From Salinibacter sp. 10B (GTDB lineage: Bacteria > Bacteroidota > Rhodothermia > Rhodothermales > Salinibacteraceae), in NCBI RefSeq assembly GCF_002954405.1, contig NZ_MQWC01000004.1:4010613-4074612 (forward strand): a DNA stretch of 64,000 nucleotides, given 5' to 3'. Below, piece by piece: positions 53,656 to 62,521 of this stretch (within the stretch, counting starts at the first letter, position 1; the number at the start of each line of letters is the position of its first letter). Made by a program: the position numbers and the translations under genes. The notes beneath the pieces were generated by a model that was not told the DNA's origin, ran no database searches, and was given only the letters and a program-made list of their open reading frames with translations.

Positions 53656-54005
53656 GTGTGGCCATGCCCCAAGAAACACATTGGAGTTTTCCATGAAGGA
53701 AGCGCTTCGGGACGTAATCTGCGGGAAAATGTCCGGGCAAAGAATTGCACCGAAGGGGCACCTTGTCTACGTTAACGTTCAGTGAGGATGACACGGTGGA
53801 AGTGTTCAGCGGGGCGGACTGGTGGTTCGTCAAGCTGAGGATGCCGAATGCTGAATTAAACACCCTGTGTTGAATCCGGCATTCGACAGCCTGAGTACCG
53901 TCCACAATTCAGCGTGCTACCTGACGGGGGAAACAGGCGCCACTAGGCCCGCCCCGACATTCTCGCTGCGCACTGGTTTTCGAACTTGATTTCCGCGACG
54001 CAAAC
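53656..54005. other. Non-coding gap before serC with partial operator core and imperfect hairpin
   Basis: Two signals are visible. At 53698-53708 ggaagcgcttcg repeats most of the LacI-type core found at 17373 and 41264, but one half is degraded. At 53844-53886 an 18-base imperfect inverted repeat (ccgaatgctgaattaaac / gttgaatccggcattcga) surrounds a 7-base loop. No ORF was recognised. Either could influence serC. Confidence 0.4.
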
Positions 54006-55130
54006 ATGGATGACGACGTGGCTCAACCCGACGCAAAGAGCACCCCGGCGGATCGAGGGGAGCGCCTCTATAACTTCTCGGCCGGGCCTGCGGCTCTACC
54101 GGAGGAGACGCTTCTGGAGGCCAAGGAGGAACTGCCGGTGTACGACCATGCCGGGGCTTCTGTCATGGAGATTAGTCACCGCTCGGCGGCCTACGACAAG
54201 ATTGAGGAGGCTGCCCGGGAGCACATCAAATCCCTCCTGGACATCGGTGACGAGTGGAATGTGCTCTTCTTGCAAGGCGGGGCCTCGATGCAGTTCTATC
54301 AGGCCCCCCTCAACTTCCTGTCGGAGGACGGATCGGCCGATTACATCATCACCGGCCGGTGGGGGACGAAGGCCATTCGGGAAGCGCGTCTCGTCGGCGA
54401 CGTGAACGTCGCCGCTTCGACTGAAGACGACGACTTCACGCACGTGCCGGATCCGGCGGACTGGGACCTCAACCCGGAGGCCGACTACGTGTACCTCACC
54501 ACCAACGAGACGGTGAACGGCAACCAGATTACGCAGGATCCGGTGCTCGATGCGCCAATCGTGGCGGACGCGTCCAGTGAGTTTCTGAGCCGCCCGATGG
54601 ATCTGGACGGCTACGGCCTGATTTTCGCGGGGGCCCAGAAGAATGTGGGACCTGCGGGGGTGACCATTGTGCTCGTGCACGACGACTTCCTTGAGCAGAA
54701 GAAGGACGGGCTGCCCACGATGCTCGACTACGGCACCCACGTCCGCAAGCGATTCAACACGCCGCCCATCTTCCCGATCTACATGGTTGAGAAGGTGACC
54801 CGGTGGCTTCTCAATATTGGGGGGCTCGACGCCATCCATGCCGTCAACAAGCGGAAGGCCCGCAAGCTCTACGATCGCATCGAGCAGTCGGACTTCTACT
54901 ACTGCACGGTCGACGAGGGCTCCCGCTCGATGATGAACGTGACGTTCCGTCTCCAGGATGCAGACCTCGAAGATCTCTTCCTGAAGCAGGCGGAGCAGCA
55001 CGGGCTCATGGACCTTGCGGGACACCGTACCGTCGGGGGCGTGCGAGCCTCCATCTACAATGCCATGCCGGAGGAAGGAGTGGACGCACTCATCCAGTTC
55101 ATGGATGAGTTCGAACAGGCCCACCGCTAG
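54006..55130 (+). CDS. serC: Phosphoserine aminotransferase
   Basis: PLP enzyme converting 3-phosphohydroxypyruvate to phosphoserine (serine synthesis; also the pyridoxal pathway). 374 residues with a ~17-residue acidic N-terminal extension before ERLYNFSAGPAALPEE. GGASMQFYQAPLNFL and the PLP-lysine region GLIFAGAQKNVGPAGVTIV are intact, as is GHRTVGGVRASIYNAMP near the end. Start ATG 54006. serA and serB are not nearby. Confidence 0.95.
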   Translation: MDDDVAQPDAKSTPADRGERLYNFSAGPAALPEETLLEAKEELPVYDHAGASVMEISHRSAAYDKIEEAAREHIKSLLDIGDEWNVLFLQGGASMQFYQAPLNFLSEDGSADYIITGRWGTKAIREARLVGDVNVAASTEDDDFTHVPDPADWDLNPEADYVYLTTNETVNGNQITQDPVLDAPIVADASSEFLSRPMDLDGYGLIFAGAQKNVGPAGVTIVLVHDDFLEQKKDGLPTMLDYGTHVRKRFNTPPIFPIYMVEKVTRWLLNIGGLDAIHAVNKRKARKLYDRIEQSDFYYCTVDEGSRSMMNVTFRLQDADLEDLFLKQAEQHGLMDLAGHRTVGGVRASIYNAMPEEGVDALIQFMDEFEQAHR

Positions 55131-55234
55131 AGGAGTGGCAGCCCCCAGTCATGGACTCTTGGCCACAGCGCTTCTACTTTCTCGCCTCACTGCCGATTGA
55201 GCCCATGACAACAGATTCTTAACGAAATACGGAG

Positions 55235-55268
55235 AGGGGCGCCGCTTGCGTGCGGCGTCCCTCGTTCG
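55235..55268 (+). terminator. Rho-independent terminator after serC
   Basis: aggggcgccgc and gcggcgtccct form an 11-bp stem with one wobble around a ttgcgt loop, followed by cgttcgtttc. It lies 105 bases beyond the serC stop. Confidence 0.6.
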
Positions 55269-55407
55269 TTTCTTGGCGGAATCGAAGAGTGAGTGTTTCG
55301 TGAACGCCATCTGAGAACGTATCGTCCCAGGTCACCCGCAGTACCGCGATGCTGGTACTGCCGGGACCGTCACCGTAGAGTCACGCTTGACACGATCCCA
55401 CCACGAA

Positions 55408-56571
55408 ATGGCCTTTACGATTGGCATTCCACGCGAGACCGAAGCGGATGAGACGCGCGTCAGCCTTGTTCCTGAGGTAGCCTCCCGGCTTCTGAAGATG
55501 CGGGAGGGGCTCGACATTGTCGTTGAGTCCGGGGCGGGAGCGAAGGCGTTCCACCGCGATGACGCGTACGAAGAGGCAGGGTGTACGGTCGTCGACCGTG
55601 CGGACGCCTTTGATGCCGACCTTGTTGCCAAGGTGGCGCCGCCCTCTGAAGACGAGCTTGACTTCTTCTCGGAGGGGCAAGCGCTCGTCGGCTTGCTTGA
55701 TCCGCTCAACCGCCCCGAGGCGGCACAGACCCTTGCGGAGCGAGGCGTCACGAGCTTCGCGATGGAACTTGTCCCCCGCATCTCTCGGGCGCAAAAAATG
55801 GACGCGCTCTCGGCCATGAGTTCAATTGGGGGGTACCGGGCGGCTGTACTTGCCGCCGAACGGCTGCCGCGGTTCTTTCCCCTTCTCACCACCGCGGCTG
55901 GCACTGTGAAACCGGCACAGGTCCTCGTTCTTGGGGCGGGAGTGGCCGGACTGCAGGCCATTGCCACCGCCAAACGACTCGGGGCCAGGGTGTTTGGGTA
56001 CGACATCCGCGAGCCCACTCGCGAGGAGGTTGAGAGCTTGGGTGCCAAGTTTGTGGAACTGGAGGTGGACATTGACGGCGACCAGGATGAAAGCGGCTAC
56101 GCCGAGGAGCTGGAAAAAGAAAAGCAGGAGCGGCAGCCCGAACTCCTGAAGCCCCATCTTGCTGAGGCCGACGTGGTAATTTCAACGGCCCTCATTCCCG
56201 GACGACCCGCTCCGTTGCTCATCAACGAGAATGCGGTGGCGGCCATGGATCCCGGCTCCGTCATCGTCGATCTTGCGGCTCCGAACGGAGGCAACTGTGC
56301 CCACACCCAAGCGGGAGAGACGGTGGTGAAAGAGGAGGTCCGCATCATGGGCCCCACCAATCTGCCCGCGCAGATGCCGGTGCACGCCAGCCAGCTCTAC
56401 GCGAAAACGATCTCGGCCACCATCGAGGAGTTCGTCGAAGACGGTACGATCACGCCGGACTTCGACGACGAGATCTTCGACGGGGCGTGCCTCACCCACG
56501 ACGGAGAGGTTCGCAATGAGCGGGTTCGCGAGGCCCTTGGTCTTGGCGAACCGGCGACAGAAGAGGAGTGA
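55408..56571 (+). CDS. pntAA: NAD(P) transhydrogenase subunit alpha part 1 (soluble NAD(H)-binding domain)
   Basis: 387-residue domain I of the proton-translocating transhydrogenase. AFTIGIPRETEADETRVSLV is the family N-terminus; RISRAQKMDALSAMSSIGGYRA and the Rossmann motif VLVLGAGVAGLQAIATAKRLGA follow; VISTALIPGRPAP and MGPTNLPAQMPVHASQLYAK are conserved. It ends before the TM part, which is encoded separately downstream, as in the three-gene form. ATG 55408 is preferred over a TTG 7 codons upstream. Confidence 0.93.
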   Translation: MAFTIGIPRETEADETRVSLVPEVASRLLKMREGLDIVVESGAGAKAFHRDDAYEEAGCTVVDRADAFDADLVAKVAPPSEDELDFFSEGQALVGLLDPLNRPEAAQTLAERGVTSFAMELVPRISRAQKMDALSAMSSIGGYRAAVLAAERLPRFFPLLTTAAGTVKPAQVLVLGAGVAGLQAIATAKRLGARVFGYDIREPTREEVESLGAKFVELEVDIDGDQDESGYAEELEKEKQERQPELLKPHLAEADVVISTALIPGRPAPLLINENAVAAMDPGSVIVDLAAPNGGNCAHTQAGETVVKEEVRIMGPTNLPAQMPVHASQLYAKTISATIEEFVEDGTITPDFDDEIFDGACLTHDGEVRNERVREALGLGEPATEEE

Positions 56572-56576
56572 TGTGT

Positions 56577-56632
56577 GAGACGTGATGCGTGAAGGGGGCA
56601 TCTCACGTAGCCCGGTCCCCACATCACGCCTC
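56577..56632. repeat. Intergenic hairpin (GTGATGCGTGA-type family) between pntAA and pntAB
   Basis: Arms gagacgtgatg (56577-56587) and catcacgcctc (56622-56632) pair at 10 of 11 positions. The gatgcgtga core resembles the perfect hairpin at 48096-48146. It fills most of the 127-base gap inside the operon. Confidence 0.5.
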
Positions 56633-56698
56633 GCGCGCTTGGATTTTATCGTGAGATGCGGCACCAATCCGCAGTTCGTTCCAGCCACCTAGACCGCC

Positions 56699-57019
56699 AT
56701 GCTAAACAACCTCATCATCTTCGTCCTCGCGGCGTTCGTCGGCACCGAAATTCTGACGAAAGTGCCACAGACGCTCCACACCCCGCTAATGTCCGGGGCG
56801 AACGCGATCAGTGGCATTACCATTGTCGGGGCGCTCGTCGCCGCCGGAATGACGACCGACCCGTGGTCGGGTTGGATCGGCTTTGCGGCCCTCATCGTCG
56901 CCACGATCAACGTGGTGGGGGGCTTTCTGGTCACCGACCGGATGCTGGAGATGTTCGGGGAAAAGAAATCTTCCGGAGCCGGGCAGGCGGCGCAGCGGAC
57001 AAACGGCACTCCCGGTTGA
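56699..57019 (+). CDS. pntAB: NAD(P) transhydrogenase subunit alpha part 2 (membrane domain)
   Basis: 106 residues, three TM helices: NNLIIFVLAAFVGTEIL, ISGITIVGALVAAGM and WIGFAALIVATINVVGGFLV. KVPQTLHTPLMSGANAISG and TDRMLEMF are diagnostic of the PntA membrane part. The C-terminal ~17 residues are polar. Together with PntAA and PntB it forms the proton channel coupled to hydride transfer from NADH to NADP+. Confidence 0.93.
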   Translation: MLNNLIIFVLAAFVGTEILTKVPQTLHTPLMSGANAISGITIVGALVAAGMTTDPWSGWIGFAALIVATINVVGGFLVTDRMLEMFGEKKSSGAGQAAQRTNGTPG

Positions 57020-57091
57020 GCACGAAGGGGCCCTTGAGGAGGCAATTGGTTCCTGAAAGGTCCGGAACCGAAAGACGAACAACGTGCGCAG

Positions 57092-57153
57092 TGCGTATTT
57101 CGTCCCCCTGATTCGGCGTCCCGCAGCAAGGAGGCCCGGTGACGGAATGCGCA
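57092..57153. repeat. Imperfect hairpin (GCGTATT-type) between pntAB and pntB
   Basis: tgcgtatttcgtc (57092-57104) and gacggaatgcgca (57141-57153) pair at about 10 of 13 positions. The arm is similar to those at 8844 and 10850. The 174-base gap has no ORF. Confidence 0.4.
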
Positions 57154-57193
57154 ACATGAAATAGAAATACTCTCTCCACCGACGGTTTTGCCC

Positions 57194-58624
57194 ATGAAAA
57201 CCGCAATTATCGACCTTACGTATCTGCTTTCGGCCGTGTTGTTTATTTTCGGGCTGAAGCGTATGCAGTCGCCCGTCACGGCCCGCTCGGGAAACGTCCT
57301 GGCGTCTCTTGGAATGCTCGTGGCCGTCGTCGCTACGCTCTTTTTGAAGGAGATCTTATCGTGGCCCATGATTATCGCCGGGGTTGTGATCGGCGGTGGG
57401 ATAGGACTCGTTCTGGCTCGCAAGGTTGAGATGACGGCGATGCCGGAACTGGTGGCCGTGTTTAACGGATTTGGTGGGCTTGCGTCCGCCCTCGTGTCGG
57501 GGGCCGAGCTTTCACAGCACATTGCGGGCACGGCCTCTTCTACCTTCGGTCTCGTCTCGGCCATCACCATCTCGCTTTCTATTCTCATCGGGACGGTCAC
57601 CTTTTCGGGAAGCATTGTGGCCAACGGGAAGCTGAGCGGCTGGATTACCGGGAGTCCGATTTCCTTTCCCGGACTGCGAGTACTCACGGTGCTTCTGCTT
57701 ATTGGGGCCGGAGGGGCCATGGGCGTCATGATTGCGATGGCGGATGCCTTTCCGGAGCTCGCTGCGCCTACGATTCAAGCAGCGGCCGGCCTGGGGGCGT
57801 CGGCCCTACTTCTCGGCATCCTGCTCGTGATTCCAATCGGGGGAGCGGACATGCCGGTGGTGGTGTCACTCCTGAACTCCTATTCGGGCCTCGCTGCCGC
57901 CACGACGGGTTTTGTGCTGAACAACACGGCTCTGATCGTGAGTGGGACGCTGGTGGGGGCAGCCGGGATGATCCTCACCGTCATCATGTGTGATGCCATG
58001 AATCGCTCCCTCGCGAATGTCATCCTCGGGGGCTTTGGCGGAGACGACGGGGCAGTGGGCGGCCCAGACGTGCCGGAAGGGAAGACTGTAAACGAAACGT
58101 CGCCGGACGATACCGCGATTCTTGCCAGCTATGCCGAGAAGGTGGTCATCGTGCCCGGGTACGGGCTTGCCGTCGCCCAGGCGCAGCACGAGGTGCGCGA
58201 GATGGCCGATCAGTTGGAGGCGCAGGGAGTGGAGGTGAAGTACGCGATTCATCCCGTGGCCGGGCGCATGCCGGGCCACATGAACGTGCTGCTGGCAGAG
58301 GCCAACGTCTCGTACGAGAAGCTCTACGAGATGGATGAGATCAATCCGGAGTTTCCGACGACGGACCTCGCTATTGTCGTGGGCGCGAACGACGTGGTGA
58401 ATCCGGCAGCCCGTGAGGATGAGGGTAGTCCCATCTACGGGATGCCCATCCTGAACGTGGATGAGGCGGAGACCGTGGTCGTGATCAAGCGGAGCCTCAG
58501 TCCCGGGTACTCCGGCGTGCCGAACAATCTCTTCTATGCTGACAACACGAAAATGCTCTTCAGCGATGCGAAGGAGGCGGTGGCCGGCATTACGGAATCC
58601 ATCAAGGAAATGCAGGAGGCCTGA
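57194..58624 (+). CDS. pntB: NAD(P) transhydrogenase subunit beta
   Basis: 476 residues. About nine TM helices in the first ~270 residues (LTYLLSAVLFIFGLKRM, GNVLASLGMLVAVVATL, VAVFNGFGGLASALVSGAEL) carry the proton path, followed by the NADP(H)-binding domain III: VVIVPGYGLAVAQAQHEVRE, HPVAGRMPGHMNVLLAEANV, VVGANDVVNPAAR and YSGVPNNLFYADNTKMLFSD. ATG 57194 is preferred over a TTG two codons earlier. A terminator follows. NADPH from this enzyme would support biosynthesis and bacillithiol recycling. Confidence 0.95.
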   Translation: MKTAIIDLTYLLSAVLFIFGLKRMQSPVTARSGNVLASLGMLVAVVATLFLKEILSWPMIIAGVVIGGGIGLVLARKVEMTAMPELVAVFNGFGGLASALVSGAELSQHIAGTASSTFGLVSAITISLSILIGTVTFSGSIVANGKLSGWITGSPISFPGLRVLTVLLLIGAGGAMGVMIAMADAFPELAAPTIQAAAGLGASALLLGILLVIPIGGADMPVVVSLLNSYSGLAAATTGFVLNNTALIVSGTLVGAAGMILTVIMCDAMNRSLANVILGGFGGDDGAVGGPDVPEGKTVNETSPDDTAILASYAEKVVIVPGYGLAVAQAQHEVREMADQLEAQGVEVKYAIHPVAGRMPGHMNVLLAEANVSYEKLYEMDEINPEFPTTDLAIVVGANDVVNPAAREDEGSPIYGMPILNVDEAETVVVIKRSLSPGYSGVPNNLFYADNTKMLFSDAKEAVAGITESIKEMQEA

Positions 58625-58680
58625 GAATCCAGTTGGACTGGGGGGGGGGCGGAGATCAGCCATTGTCCTGGTGGCTCAGG

Positions 58681-58713
58681 GCCCGACGGTCCGTGACGGC
58701 CGTCGGGCTTTTT
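58681..58713 (+). terminator. Rho-independent terminator of the pnt operon
   Basis: gcccgacgg (58681-58689) and ccgtcgggc (58700-58708) form a perfect 9-bp stem, followed by ttttt. It lies 57 bases after the pntB stop. Confidence 0.85.
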
Positions 58714-58758
58714 GCATACGCTCGTCGTTTCCCCCGCGAATCGTTAGGGGCGGAGTGC

Positions 58759-59544
58759 TCACGTCCCGTCGTACCGCCGGATCATGCGGCGAAAGAGACT
58801 CGGAACGAACCGCTTGGCGTAGACGCCGGTAATTTCCCAGCCCCCGATGTAGACTTCATCTTTTCCCCTCTCAATGGCGTCGGCAATCGTTTCGGCACAC
58901 TTGGGGGCCGGCATGCCTTTGTCCCGTCCCGCCTCGCCCTGCGGAGTGCCGTCGGCGCTTAGGGCGTTGGTGGCCACGTTTGTTTTGACGAATCCCGGGC
59001 AAATCATCGTCACGCCGATGCCCTCATCGTGTACCTCCGCGCGGAGCGAGTCGAACCAGCCATGTAGGGCATGCTTGGAGGCCGCATAGGAAGAGCGCTT
59101 CGGTGTGCCGAACTTGCCGACGATACTGCTCACGACGGCAATTTGCCCTGCTTCACGTTTCTGCATGGTGGGCAACACGGCTTTCGTGAGTTGGACAGTG
59201 CCGAAGAAGTTGACCTCCATGATGCGCCGCACCACGTCCATCTCTGCCTCGGCGGCCGTACTCCGCTGGCTGATGCCTCCGTTATTGATAAGCACATCGA
59301 CGGGGCCGACGTCGTGCTGCACGGTCTCAGCGGCCTGTTGTAGGGAGGCGGGATCGGCAAGATCGAGTGTCTGGACCCTGTGCTCTTCGGGACGGGGACA
59401 CTGCGTGCGGACCTCATGGAGTGTTTCTTCACGGCGAGAGGAGAGCACAAGCTGAGCACCGCGCTGGCTGCACTCGTAGGCGAGGGCTTCGCCGATGCCG
59501 GAGGAGGCACCCGTGATCCAGACGAGACGGTTGCGGAGGTTCAT
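58759..59544 (-). CDS. Short-chain dehydrogenase/reductase
   Basis: 261 residues, classical SDR. TGASSGIGEAL is the cofactor motif (residues 11-21), NNGGIS the structural motif, and the catalytic Ser...Tyr-x-x-x-Lys is in VVSSIVGKFG and SYAASKHAL. Preference for NADP(H) is suggested by SSRREETL after beta2. The C-terminus (KRFVPSLFRRMIRRYDGT) is basic and may be membrane-associated, as in DHRS7-like proteins. Substrate unknown. Faces the pnt operon. Confidence 0.92.
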   Translation of the reverse strand: MNLRNRLVWITGASSGIGEALAYECSQRGAQLVLSSRREETLHEVRTQCPRPEEHRVQTLDLADPASLQQAAETVQHDVGPVDVLINNGGISQRSTAAEAEMDVVRRIMEVNFFGTVQLTKAVLPTMQKREAGQIAVVSSIVGKFGTPKRSSYAASKHALHGWFDSLRAEVHDEGIGVTMICPGFVKTNVATNALSADGTPQGEAGRDKGMPAPKCAETIADAIERGKDEVYIGGWEITGVYAKRFVPSLFRRMIRRYDGT

Positions 59545-59775
59545 GAGCGGGGAGAGCGTTGAGACGAAACGAGGGGAAGTCTAAATGTAGGGAGAGAGAT
59601 GCGGGAATGGAAGCGCGGAGCTCTTCAGCGTTGGGAGCAGAAACCAGTGCGCCCGTTCCTTTGCCCCGTCGCCGAAAAGGACCACATTCGCGGCAGGCAC
59701 TCACTGTCGAATCACCCTGAAATGGGGAGAATATCAGTAAACGCACACACCATCCGACGGAACTGAGATCAATTC

Positions 59776-61140
59776 ATGAGTCAGGAGTCTCCCATTGAGG
59801 ATGTCGATGTCCATCAGGGGGGAGAGCTGGAGCGAACACTGGGGCTCACACAGGCGCTTGCCATCGGCACAGGGACCATGGTGGGGGCTGGGATTTTTGT
59901 CTTTCCGGGGCTGGCGGCGGGCGAGGCTGGGCCAGCCGCCATGCTTTCGTTCGCCATCGGGGCCGTAATTGCTCTGTTGGTTGCATTGCCGACCTCCGAG
60001 CTGGCGACGGCGATGCCTGAAAGTGGAGGGGGATATTACTTCGTCTCGCGCAGCCTGGGCACTCTGTTTGGGTGTATGGTCGGGCTTGGGCAGTGGCTCG
60101 GCCTTGTGTTTGCCTCGGCCTTTTACTTGATGGGGTTTGGGCATTACCTGTCAGATCTCCTTCGTGAAACTGGAGTGGACATATCAATGCCGGTGGCGGG
60201 CATTGCGTTGGGCACGGCCGTCTTATTGACAGGCATCAGCATTACGGGCACTGAGAACACCGGGGATCTGCAGAACTGGATCGTTGGCACACTGCTCGTA
60301 ATCCTTGCTGGCTTTTTGGGACATGGGGGGCTGGATGTGATTGGGGTGTTTGGACGCGAGCGAGTGCCGGAGACGTTCTTCCCGTACGGAACGATGCCGG
60401 TATTCACGACTGCTGCCCTTGTCTTTACGTCCTATCTTGGATTCGTCCAGATCGCCACGGTGGCTGGGGAAATCAAAAATCCGTCGCGCAACCTGCCGCG
60501 CTCGATGATCGGAAGTGTACTGCTCGTAGGGACATTGTACGTCTTTACAATTTTCGTTGGGACCAGTGTGCTTGGCAGCGAACAGCTATCCACCTTGGGC
60601 GAGACGGCCGTTGTGAGCGTCGGGCGTGCGCTGTTCGGGACGTTTGGGGCAGCGGCCATTCTGGGCGGCGGTCTCTTGGCAACGCTGTCCAGCGCCAACG
60701 CCTCCATTCTTAGCGCCTCACGGTCCATTTACGCCCTTAGCCGCGACAATCTCGTGCCCAAAGCGGCTCAACGCCTGAACGAGCGGTACCGGACGCCCCA
60801 CGTCGCCCTCTTGCTTGCAGGAGGGCCCATCGTGGGGCTGATCCTGTACGGGCGAGTTGAAGTGTTGGCCGAGGTGGCCTCGTTGCTTCACCTCGTCATG
60901 TACGGGCTCATCTGCGTGGCCTTGCTCGTGCTTCGGCACTACGATCCGGCCGGGTACGAGCCGAGCTTCCGGTGCCCGGGGACTCCGATTGTGCCCGGCC
61001 TGGGAGCGGTGGCCAGCTTTGGCCTGATCGGGTTTATGAACCCACTCTCCATCGGGCTTGGCTTCGGCGTGCTCGGAGGAGCCGTGGGGTGGTATTTCTA
61101 CTATGCACGCAGCGTCACGCTGTCCGAGATTGAGGCATAA
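59776..61140 (+). CDS. APC-family amino-acid permease
   Basis: 454 residues, 12 TM helices. The N-terminal GLTQALAIGTGTMVGAGIFVFPGLAAG carries the APC substrate motif (GTMVGAGIF). AMPESGGGYYFVSRSLG, SYLGFVQIATVAGEIKNPSRNLP and ASRSIYALSRDNLVPKAAQRL are family signatures. An amino acid or polyamine is the probable substrate. A universal stress protein gene follows after 88 bases, the arrangement of many haloarchaeal permeases. Start ATG 59776. Confidence 0.92.
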   Translation: MSQESPIEDVDVHQGGELERTLGLTQALAIGTGTMVGAGIFVFPGLAAGEAGPAAMLSFAIGAVIALLVALPTSELATAMPESGGGYYFVSRSLGTLFGCMVGLGQWLGLVFASAFYLMGFGHYLSDLLRETGVDISMPVAGIALGTAVLLTGISITGTENTGDLQNWIVGTLLVILAGFLGHGGLDVIGVFGRERVPETFFPYGTMPVFTTAALVFTSYLGFVQIATVAGEIKNPSRNLPRSMIGSVLLVGTLYVFTIFVGTSVLGSEQLSTLGETAVVSVGRALFGTFGAAAILGGGLLATLSSANASILSASRSIYALSRDNLVPKAAQRLNERYRTPHVALLLAGGPIVGLILYGRVEVLAEVASLLHLVMYGLICVALLVLRHYDPAGYEPSFRCPGTPIVPGLGAVASFGLIGFMNPLSIGLGFGVLGGAVGWYFYYARSVTLSEIEA

Positions 61141-61228
61141 CTACACGCGTCGTGCGGCTGCCTAGGCCCTTCAGGCGGTCGTCCGGAACGACGTCATTCC
61201 ACCACAGTCACGAACATATCGGTACGTC

Positions 61229-61996
61229 ATGACACGCACCGAAACTGCGCCGTCGTCCATTCTTGTGGACGTCGAATTGCCGAATCCTGCGCCCTTGTCC
61301 CCTGCGCTCGTGGATCTTCTGTCATCCCTCCGCGTCGTTCTCGTGGGCTGGTACGCCGTGCCGGAGCAGACGTCTCCCGAGCAGGCACGAGATCAGTTTG
61401 AACAACAGGCCCTCGCAGCCCTCGATACGATTGCGGAGCCCTTTGAGAAGGCCGGCGGCGAGGTGGTTCAGCGACTAGTGTTTACCGGCGATCAGTTGGA
61501 TACGATTCGTCGCATTAGCAGTGAGGAGGACTGCGACGCGGTCCTCATCCCGGCTGAGATGTCCCACCTGGAGCGCATTCTCGTGCCGCTTCGTGGGCTT
61601 CCCAATGCTCGTCGCATTGCGCCGCTTGTGGCTGATCTTGTGCGGGATGGGACCACCGACGTGACGCTGTTGCACGTCCTTGAAGAAGAGGAGTCGGAGG
61701 CCACGTCTCGTGAGCACGTGCTTCGGCCTGCCGCCGACCTAATGACCGGGCAGGGCATTGATGCGGGCCTGTTGCGGCTTGAGACGGTTACCGCTGACGA
61801 TCCAGCCCACACGATTGTTGATATTGCTGCCGACTACGACGCCGTTGTTCTTGGGGAAACGAAGCCGTCGGTTCGAGAAATTCTGTTCGGGAGCGTCCCG
61901 GAACAGGTTGTGGAATCGGTGCGAGTGCCGGTGATTATGGTGCGGCACGGGCACGACGATGTTCAAGTAGCCGAACGGGCTGTCCAGGCGGACTAG
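61229..61996 (+). CDS. Universal stress protein (UspA family), permease-associated
   Basis: 255 residues. Two Usp-like halves are discernible: the first (about 1-110) is divergent, starting ILVDVELPNPAPLSPALVDL. The second (about 110-245) has RILVPLRGLPNARRIAPLVA, VTLLHVLEEEES, ADYDAVVLGETKPSVREILF and GSVPEQVVESVRVPVIMVRHG, with the G-2x-G-9x-G(S/T)-like ATP loop only partly evident. Adjacent Usp proteins are thought to modulate APC permeases. Cytosolic. Confidence 0.88.
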   Translation: MTRTETAPSSILVDVELPNPAPLSPALVDLLSSLRVVLVGWYAVPEQTSPEQARDQFEQQALAALDTIAEPFEKAGGEVVQRLVFTGDQLDTIRRISSEEDCDAVLIPAEMSHLERILVPLRGLPNARRIAPLVADLVRDGTTDVTLLHVLEEEESEATSREHVLRPAADLMTGQGIDAGLLRLETVTADDPAHTIVDIAADYDAVVLGETKPSVREILFGSVPEQVVESVRVPVIMVRHGHDDVQVAERAVQAD

Positions 61997-62064
61997 AATT
62001 GAGGAAAAGGATGGCGGTCTAATGCGGGGCGATGGTCGGAGACGTGGTAGGGGCAAACGCAAAA

Positions 62065-62097
62065 CGCCGGACGGCCTTTTGGCAAGGCCGCCCGGCG
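62065..62097. terminator. Bidirectional terminator between the Usp gene and pckA
   Basis: cgccggacggcctt and aaggccgcccggcg form a ~13-bp stem with one mismatch and a ttggc loop. An A-run (gcaaacgcaaaa) precedes it, and thus a T-run follows on the minus strand; the plus strand has atttgc. It is 68 bases after the Usp stop. Confidence 0.65.
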
Positions 62098-62521
62098 ATT
62101 TGCAATCCCCCGATGCGAGAGGGAGCGATGTCTCCCCTACGCAGGAGCATAGCGCGTTGTATGCTTCTCTCCGTTTTCCAGTCAGCTGTACTCGCCAAGC
62201 AAAGAGAACGATCACCGATTCATCCCGAATCGGCCGAGTCGCGGAACACGATGGCGCTACCCTCGCACCGGTTTCACCCCCTTCGGTGAAAGAGAAAGAC
62301 CTCTGAGGAAGGCGTCCTATTCTTCCTTCAGCAGAGCTGGCGGAAGGGAGCAATCAGAAGCCAGTTTGAGGGTACGGCGGGCCGTCGGATTTTGAGTGGA
62401 CAAATCGCGCATCGGGCGCAGGGGGTTTGACTCCTCTCCTGGTGCTCCACGCCACGATCCATGAAGCGTGGGGAATCCCGGGGGAGGCGGATGCATCTTG
62501 CGCGCCTCATCACATGATGGG
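62098..62521. other. Intergenic remainder downstream of pckA
   Basis: Over 400 bases without a recognisable gene. A small hairpin, ttcacc/ggtgaa near 62274-62289, is present. Short frames exist on both strands but are not protein-like. No RNA consensus recognised. Confidence 0.35.
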
